From DASSTJ01 sp035707965 (GTDB lineage: Bacteria; Actinomycetota; Actinomycetes; Actinomycetales; Angustibacteraceae): a DNA stretch of 37,090 bases. The stretch spans positions 1 to 37,090 of the forward strand of contig DASSTJ010000120.1 in assembly GCA_035707965.1 (NCBI GenBank), given 5' to 3'. Made by a program: the position numbers and the translations under genes. This document shows positions 30,881 to 37,090 of this stretch, piece after piece (positions within the stretch are counted from its first letter, which is position 1; every line of letters begins with the position of its first letter). Under the pieces are notes generated by a model, which was given only the letters and a program-made list of their open reading frames with translations, ran no database searches and was not told the origin of the DNA.

Positions 30881-31789
30881 TCATCGTTCCGCGCCAGCAG
30901 AGGCCAGCGCGTCGGCGCCGCCGACGATCTCGCTGATCTCCTGGGTGATCTCGGCCTGGCGGGCTTGGTTCGCCAGGCGGGTGTACAGCCGGATGAGGTC
31001 GGACGCGTTGTCGGACGCCGACTTCATGGCCCGCTGGCGAGCGGCCTGCTCGCTCGCGGTCGCCTGCAGCAGGCAGTTGTAGATGCGGCTGCCGATGTAC
31101 CGGGGCAGCAGCGTGTCGAAGACGGACTCCGCGTTGGGCTCGAACTCGTAGAGCGGCAGGACGTCGTCCGGAGCAGGTGGCTCTTCTCCCTCGACGACCT
31201 CGAGCGGCAGCAGGCGGATGACGTCGGTCTCCTGCGTCACCATGTTGACGAACCGCGTGAAGACCACGTGGATCTCGTCGACCCCGCCGTTCTCCGAACC
31301 CTTCAGGAACGCGTCGACGAGCACGTCGCCGATCTCGCGGGCGTGGGAGTACTGCGGCGCCTCGCTGAACCCGGTCCACTCCTGCTCGACCGCACGCCGA
31401 CGGAAGTGGTAGAACGCGACGCCCTTGCGGCCCACGATGTACGGCACGGCCGAGACGCCACGCTCGCTCAGCAGCTCGGTGAGCTGCTCACCACGCTTGA
31501 GCACGTTCGCCGAGTAGGCGCCCGCCATGCCGCGGTCGCTGGTGAGCAGCAGCACGGCGGCACGCCGCACCTGCTCCTTCTCGGTGATCAGCGGGTGGTC
31601 GGTGTTCGAGTACGTGGCCACCGCTGACACCGCCCGCGTGATCGCGTTCGCGTACGGCGTCGACGCCGCGACGGCGGACCGTGCCTTGGCGATCCGGGAC
31701 GTCGCGATGAGCTCCATCGCGCTGAAGATCTTCTTCAGCGAGGTGGTGGAGTTGATCCGCTGGCGGTAGACCCGCTGCTGGGCTCCCAT
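30881..31789 (-). CDS. atpG: ATP synthase gamma subunit
   Basis: 302-residue central-stalk rotor subunit. The N-terminal coiled coil begins MGAQQRVYRQRINSTTSLKKIFSAMELIATSRI; SDRGMAGAYSANVLKR is the conserved nucleotide-fold segment, and the C-terminal coil carries SEQAARQRAMKSASDNASDLI and NQARQAEITQEISEIVGGADAL, the strongest gamma signature. ATG at 31789, with AGGA about 11 nt upstream. 23 bp after the atpA stop. Confidence 0.97.
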   Translation of the reverse strand: MGAQQRVYRQRINSTTSLKKIFSAMELIATSRIAKARSAVAASTPYANAITRAVSAVATYSNTDHPLITEKEQVRRAAVLLLTSDRGMAGAYSANVLKRGEQLTELLSERGVSAVPYIVGRKGVAFYHFRRRAVEQEWTGFSEAPQYSHAREIGDVLVDAFLKGSENGGVDEIHVVFTRFVNMVTQETDVIRLLPLEVVEGEEPPAPDDVLPLYEFEPNAESVFDTLLPRYIGSRIYNCLLQATASEQAARQRAMKSASDNASDLIRLYTRLANQARQAEITQEISEIVGGADALASAGAER

Positions 31790-31812
31790 GTGGCTGTCGT
31801 CCTAACTCTTCG

Positions 31813-33447
<1,635 letters not shown>

Positions 33448-33537
33448 CAGTGTCCCTGCTCTCTGTGCTCTCGAGGTGCTCTGCACTCGGGGTTGGTACG
33501 ACGTGTTCGGGGTGGTGGCCGTCTCGGGTACGACCGG

Positions 33538-34356
33538 TCAGCCGGCCAGGGCGCGGCGGGCGTCCTCGAGCCGGCGCGACACGGTGCCGTCGAGCACCTC
33601 GTCGCCGATCTCGACGCGGATGCCGCCGAGGACGCCGGGGTCGACGTCGACGTTGAGGTGCACGGGGTGCCCCTGCAAGCGGCTGAGCGCCGCGACCAGG
33701 CGGTCCCGCTGGGACTCGTCGAGCGGGCTGGCCACGACGACGTGCGCGACGCGCTGCTCGCGACGCTCGGCAGCGATGCGGCCGTACTCGTCGAGCAACG
33801 CGTCCAGTCGGGAGCCGCGCGGTGCGAGCACGGCCTGACGCACGAGCCGGAGCGTCTCGGCGGCCACCTTGCCTCGCAGCAGGTCCTCGACGAGGGCAGC
33901 CTTGCGCTCGCCCGCCACCGTGCGGTCGGTGAGGACGTCGCGCAGCTCGGGGGCCCCGTAGACCGTGCGGCCGAAGCGGAAGAGCTCGTCCTCGACGGTG
34001 TCGAGCCGGCCCTCCGCCTGCGCTGCCGCCAGCACGCTGCTCCTCGCGAGCAGATCGGTGGCGTCGGCCACGTCACGTGCCCGTGACCAGCGCGCCCGCG
34101 CGACGCCGGCGACGAGGTCGACGACGTCGTCCGGGACCTGACCGGTGAGCAGGCGCGAGACGAGCGCCGCCTTGTCGGCACCCTGGCGGGAGGGGTCTGT
34201 CAGCGCGCGGCGCAGGCCGGCGTTGGCGTCCAGGAGCTGCGTGACGGCGAACAGCGCGTCGCCGACGGCTGCTCGTGCCGCGGCCGGTTGCTGGCGCAGG
34301 AGCGACTCCAGACGGTCCTGCGCTGCAGCGAACGACTCGCGGCTGGTGCCCTGCAT
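33538..34356 (-). CDS. atpH: ATP synthase delta subunit (long actinobacterial form)
   Basis: 272-residue peripheral-stalk subunit joining F1 to the b subunits. It is about 95 residues longer than E. coli delta; the long form is usual in Actinobacteria. The C-terminal half carries the OSCP/delta signature (RLQGHPVHLNVDVDPGVLGGIRVEIGDEVLDGTVSRRLEDARRAL region). The ATG shares one base with the atpF stop (TGATG), so it is translationally coupled. 90 bp separate it from atpA. Confidence 0.95.
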   Translation of the reverse strand: MQGTSRESFAAAQDRLESLLRQQPAAARAAVGDALFAVTQLLDANAGLRRALTDPSRQGADKAALVSRLLTGQVPDDVVDLVAGVARARWSRARDVADATDLLARSSVLAAAQAEGRLDTVEDELFRFGRTVYGAPELRDVLTDRTVAGERKAALVEDLLRGKVAAETLRLVRQAVLAPRGSRLDALLDEYGRIAAERREQRVAHVVVASPLDESQRDRLVAALSRLQGHPVHLNVDVDPGVLGGIRVEIGDEVLDGTVSRRLEDARRALAG

Positions 34357-34955
34357 CAGGACCCCTGGGCCGGAGCGGTGGTCGCGGACGCCACCGGCGC
34401 GTCACTGGCCGGCGCCGCCTCGAGCTCGGCCAGGAAGCGCTCGACGGTGCGGCGCTGGCGCGCCTCGTCCTCGAGCGACTCGCCGACGACACGACCCGCC
34501 AGGTCGGTCGCCAGGCGGCCGACCTCGCTGCGGAGCGTCACGATCGTCTGCTGACGCTCGGCCTCGATCTGGGCGGACGCGGCGTCGGTGATGCGCTGGG
34601 CCTCCGACTGCGCCTTGGCGCGCATCTCGGCGACGATCTGCGCACCTTGCTCACGGGCGTCCTCGCGGATCTTCGCCGCCTCCTGACGCGCCTCGGCCAG
34701 CTGCGCCTTGTACTGCTCCAGCGCCTCCTGGGCCTCGGCCTGGGCCTGGTCGGCCTCGGCGATCTGGCCCTCGATGGCGGCAGCACGCTCGGCGTACATG
34801 GCTTCGAGCCGGGGCACGACGTACTTCGTCACCACGTACAGCAGGATGGCGAAGCTGACGATGCCGAAGATCAGCTCACCGGGGTGAGGGATGATCGGGT
34901 ACGCGTTCGCCCAGCCACCCTCACCCTCGGCTGCGAGGATCGTTGCGGTGTGCAC
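34356..34955 (-). CDS. atpF: ATP synthase b subunit
   Basis: 199-residue peripheral-stalk subunit. One membrane helix (PGELIFGIVSFAILLYVVTKYVVP, about 25-48) precedes a long Ala/Glu/Gln-rich coiled coil to about residue 175 and a short Ala/Pro-rich tail. Separate b and delta genes, unlike the b-delta fusion of mycobacteria. The GTG at 34955 has GAGGAG upstream. 32 bp after atpE; overlaps atpH by one base. Confidence 0.96.
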   Translation of the reverse strand: MHTATILAAEGEGGWANAYPIIPHPGELIFGIVSFAILLYVVTKYVVPRLEAMYAERAAAIEGQIAEADQAQAEAQEALEQYKAQLAEARQEAAKIREDAREQGAQIVAEMRAKAQSEAQRITDAASAQIEAERQQTIVTLRSEVGRLATDLAGRVVGESLEDEARQRRTVERFLAELEAAPASDAPVASATTAPAQGS

Positions 34956-34987
34956 GGGTTCTCCTCGGTGTGCGAGTGGGTGTGGGG

Positions 34988-35197
34988 TCAGCCCTTGAAG
35001 ACGAAGGCGAGCGCGAGGCCGAAGATGGCCAGCGCCTCGGCGAGCGCGAAGCCGAGGAAGGCGATCGGCTGGAGCATGCCGCGGGCCTCGGGCTGCCGTG
35101 CGACGCCGTTGATGTAGGCGGCGAACACCAGGCCGATGCCGATGCCGGGGCCGATGGCGGAGAGGCCGTAGCCGAGGATCGCGATGTCACCGGTCAT
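34988..35197 (-). CDS. atpE: ATP synthase c subunit (rotor ring)
   Basis: 69-residue hairpin proteolipid of the Fo ring. Helix 1 has GPGIGIGL; the polar loop is RQPEARG; helix 2 carries the proton-binding carboxylate E54 (LGFALAEALAIFGL). No second set of Na+-coordinating residues is evident, so H+ coupling is likely. ATG at 35197; the nearest Shine-Dalgarno-like AAAGGA lies 13 nt upstream and is placed better for an overlapping ATG 12 nt before the start. 152 bp separate it from atpB. Confidence 0.96.
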   Translation of the reverse strand: MTGDIAILGYGLSAIGPGIGIGLVFAAYINGVARQPEARGMLQPIAFLGFALAEALAIFGLALAFVFKG

Positions 35198-35284
35198 GTC
35201 TACTCATTTTCCTTTGCGGTTCCGCGAGGAGCGGGCGCTCCCCGTTCTCGGTCGGTCGGTGGTGCTGGTGCTGAGTTCGGTCGT

Positions 35285-35350
35285 GGTGCGGGTCGATCTG
35301 TGGTGGTGCGGTCGAGCTGTCGTGGTGCGGTCGAGCTGTCGTGGGGCGGT
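35285..35350. repeat. 19-bp tandem repeat between atpB and atpE
   Basis: Unit GGTGCGGTCGAGCTGTCGT is present twice exactly (35305-35323, 35324-35342), with a degenerate copy before (from 35285) and a partial copy after, which reaches the atpB stop. Confidence 0.85.
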
Positions 35351-36141
35351 CAGTGCTCGTCGGCAAGCGCTCCCTGGATGTAGATGGCGGCCAGCAGCGT
35401 GAAGATGTAGGCCTGCAGCACCTGCACCAGGATCTCGAACAGCGTCATGACAAAGCCCATGACCAGCGAGCCACCGCCGACGAGCTTGATGCCGAAGGCG
35501 CCGTGCCGGAGCATGTACTCGCCGCCGCCGATGAACAGCACCAGCAGCAGGTGGCCGGCAAACATGTTGCCCATGAGTCGCAGGGCCAGGGTCACCGGGC
35601 GGGTGAAGATGTCGGTGATGAGCTCGAGGATGAAGATGTACGGGACGAGCGCGATCGGCAGCCCGGACGGGACGATCGACTTCCAGTACCCCAGGAAGCC
35701 GTGCTTGCGCATGCCGATCCAGTGGTAGACCACGAAGACGAAGATCGTCAGGGCCGCCGGGAAGGCGAGCCGGCTCGTGGAAGGGAACTGGATCGGCGGG
35801 ATGACGCTGAACAGGTTGTTCAGCAGCACGACCGTGAACAGCGACAGCAGGAACGGCACGAACCGCAGGAAGTCGCGGCTGCCGATGATGTCGCGCGCCA
35901 CGCTGTTGCGCACGAACCCGTAGAGGGCCTCGGTGAGCGCCTGCCCCTTGCCGGGCACGACCGACAGCTTCTTGGTGCCGGCGAGCAGCGCCCAGCAGAT
36001 CAGCGCGACGGAGATGACCATGACGATCGACGCGCGGGTGATCGCGAAGGCGCCGTCGGTGCCGAACAGCGGCTGCCAGAAGTCGCTGAGCCCAGGTGAC
36101 TCGTAGGTCGAGCCCTCGGTGGCCAGTGCCACGATGCTCAC
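35350..36141 (-). CDS. atpB: ATP synthase a subunit
   Basis: 263-residue membrane stator of Fo forming the proton half-channels. The essential Arg lies in RLMGNMFAGH (the E. coli R210 equivalent); other signatures are PGKGQALTEALYGFV, FVPFLLSLFTVVLLNNLFSVIPPIQFP and the C-terminal ILVQVLQAYIFTLLAAIYI. Five to six membrane helices. The GTG at 36141 has GGAGGAG upstream. 178 bp from the AtpZ-like gene; that gap contains a small CGACAGCC/GGCTGTCG hairpin at 36232-36249. Confidence 0.97.
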   Translation of the reverse strand: MSIVALATEGSTYESPGLSDFWQPLFGTDGAFAITRASIVMVISVALICWALLAGTKKLSVVPGKGQALTEALYGFVRNSVARDIIGSRDFLRFVPFLLSLFTVVLLNNLFSVIPPIQFPSTSRLAFPAALTIFVFVVYHWIGMRKHGFLGYWKSIVPSGLPIALVPYIFILELITDIFTRPVTLALRLMGNMFAGHLLLVLFIGGGEYMLRHGAFGIKLVGGGSLVMGFVMTLFEILVQVLQAYIFTLLAAIYIQGALADEH

Positions 36142-36319
36142 AGGTTCTCCTCCGCGCGCAGGTCAACGACAGATCGTGGGGTGGTGCTCCGGCTCGTGGT
36201 CACGCGCGAGCCGGGGGTGGTACTGCGGGTGCGACAGCCGAGGCTGTCGGCTCCAGTCAGGCGGTGCGTGGCCTCACGAGGAGGGCGCGCCACAGCGCCT
36301 CGGGCGAACGGCTCCGGGG

Positions 36320-36553
36320 TCAGTGCGTACCGTACCTGAACCAGATGAGGTACAACGACAGAGCCATGCCCCCGACGACGCCGACGGGCAGCAGCCACCC
36401 GGTACCCGCCCAGCGATCGATCAACCAGCCGATGCCGCCGAAGGTGAACGGACCGGTCAGCAGGTACGAGAAGGCGCGCCAAGCGTCGTCCGACTCCCGC
36501 GAGAAGCGCGAGGGACGTTCCGGCGGCGGCGTGGCCTGAGGCGGCTGCGACAT
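36320..36553 (-). CDS. AtpZ-like small membrane protein (ATPase_gene1 type)
   Basis: 77-residue protein with a Pro-rich N-terminus, then FSRESDDAWRAFSYLLTGPFTFGGIGWLIDRWAGTGWLLPVGVVGGMALSLYLIWFRYG: two membrane helices with the GWLIDRW motif characteristic of AtpZ, a proposed partner of AtpI in Fo assembly or Mg2+ supply. The ATG at 36553 has GGAG 6 nt upstream; a GTG four codons earlier overlaps that Shine-Dalgarno, so I reject it. It lies between the AtpI-like gene (24-bp gap) and atpB. Confidence 0.85.
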   Translation of the reverse strand: MSQPPQATPPPERPSRFSRESDDAWRAFSYLLTGPFTFGGIGWLIDRWAGTGWLLPVGVVGGMALSLYLIWFRYGTH

Positions 36554-36577
36554 GGCGTGCTCCACGGTAACAAGTCG

Positions 36578-37063
36578 TCATCGGACGTCGTCCTCACCGG
36601 CGCCGAGCTCGGCGCCGTGGGTGCCCGGCGACACCAGCACGCGCATGCGCGTGAACGCCCGCATCTCGAACGCCAGCCACACCACGGTGCAGACGATGAC
36701 GGTCAGCGCCAACGCCGGGCCCGACAGCCACGTGGCGTCTCGCAGCAGCACCATCGCGACGCCGAGGGCGATGATCTTGGCAGTGTAGGTGCCGAGCACG
36801 ACGCCCATGACGGCAGTGGGCTCCCACGCGGCGGTGCGCTTCATCACCAGCAGGCTGAACGAGAAGAACACGACGACCAGCGCCGCGCCGAGCGCGGCCG
36901 ACCAGGCACCCTTGCCACCGTCGGCGACGGCCGCGACCACGACGCACCCCGCGGCCGCCAGGAGGGCCGGAACGGCCGACGCACGCAGCATCGCGCTGAA
37001 CTGCTCGGCGGTGCCGAGAGCAGCCGGCGGGGTCGTGGTCGGACGTCGGTCCGTGGCCATCAC
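36578..37063 (-). CDS. AtpI-like membrane protein (first gene of the atp operon)
   Basis: 161-residue protein with four hydrophobic helices (about 33-48, 54-73, 82-106, 113-130) and soluble ends, placed where Actinobacteria have an AtpI/Rv1303-like gene ahead of atpB. AtpI proteins are proposed to help c-ring assembly; they are not part of the finished enzyme. The start is GTG at 37063 (GAGGT 6 nt upstream) or the next codon, ATG at 37060. Only 27 bp of upstream sequence is in the window, so the operon promoter is not visible. Confidence 0.8.
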   Translation of the reverse strand: MMATDRRPTTTPPAALGTAEQFSAMLRASAVPALLAAAGCVVVAAVADGGKGAWSAALGAALVVVFFSFSLLVMKRTAAWEPTAVMGVVLGTYTAKIIALGVAMVLLRDATWLSGPALALTVIVCTVVWLAFEMRAFTRMRVLVSPGTHGAELGAGEDDVR

Positions 37064-37090
37064 CGGAGCACCTCTGGGTCGCAGGGAGCG

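Noticed and set aside
28918..30936. Plus-strand open frame of about 672 codons opposite atpD
   Set aside because: Shadow of atpD; no motifs.
36138..36581. Minus-strand frame spanning the AtpZ-like gene and its spacer
   Set aside because: Out of frame with the AtpZ-like protein, Arg/Ala-rich, no family resemblance.

Overview
This is a high-GC actinobacterial chromosomal window with 36 protein-coding genes, one of them cut by the window start. There are no RNA genes, insertion sequences, prophage genes or CRISPR array. Evidence for Actinomycetota: very high GC with G/C-ending codons, frequent GTG starts, NucS instead of a MutS/MutL gene, a MurA with Asp at the fosfomycin-target Cys position, a long ATP synthase delta subunit, and DUF2550, DUF2277 and AtpZ/AtpI-type genes. 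The anchor genes follow the order of the M. tuberculosis Rv1303-Rv1323 block (atpI, atpBEFHAGDC, DUF2550, pduO-type adenosyltransferase, murA, nucS, methylmalonyl-CoA epimerase, acetyl-CoA acetyltransferase), with many other genes placed between them. I cannot name a genus.

Layout. 1-6.1 kb: thiolase (partial), methylmalonyl-CoA epimerase, an M20 amidohydrolase, crotonyl-CoA carboxylase/reductase and an AI-2E family membrane protein. 6.2-12.8 kb: alpha/beta hydrolase, DUF952, a small zinc-binding protein, a glucose 1-dehydrogenase next to a GH15 glucosidase/trehalase, and a tandem-domain 3-hydroxybutyryl-CoA dehydrogenase. 13.0-17.8 kb: a flavin monooxygenase/FMN reductase pair, DUF2277, nucS, nagA and ohr. 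18.0-22.1 kb: histidine phosphatase, a PatB-type aminotransferase and ethylmalonyl-CoA mutase. 22.3-26.3 kb: a bacterial calpain-like protease, a Na+/H+ antiporter carrying a UBP-type zinc finger, and a small membrane protein. 26.3-37.1 kb: murA, adenosyltransferase, DUF2550, and the whole F1Fo-ATP synthase operon with its atpZ/atpI leader genes, transcribed leftwards.

How the genes work together. Thiolase, 3-hydroxybutyryl-CoA dehydrogenase, Ccr, ethylmalonyl-CoA mutase, epimerase and the B12 adenosyltransferase together give much of the ethylmalonyl-CoA (EMC) route from acetyl-CoA towards methylmalonyl-CoA, although they lie in separate transcription units. The GH15/glucose-dehydrogenase pair suggests release and oxidation of glucose. 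The ATP synthase is unusual in three ways: epsilon consists of the beta-sandwich only, alpha has an acidic C-terminal extension, and a 358-bp gap with a strong hairpin and repeats separates atpD from atpC.

Several genes have a TANNNT -10 box ending exactly 6 nt before the start codon and no Shine-Dalgarno sequence, which points to leaderless mRNAs. Hairpins lie between most convergent gene pairs; in two convergent pairs the genes touch or overlap. The only gene-free stretch over 300 bases is 29016-29373.
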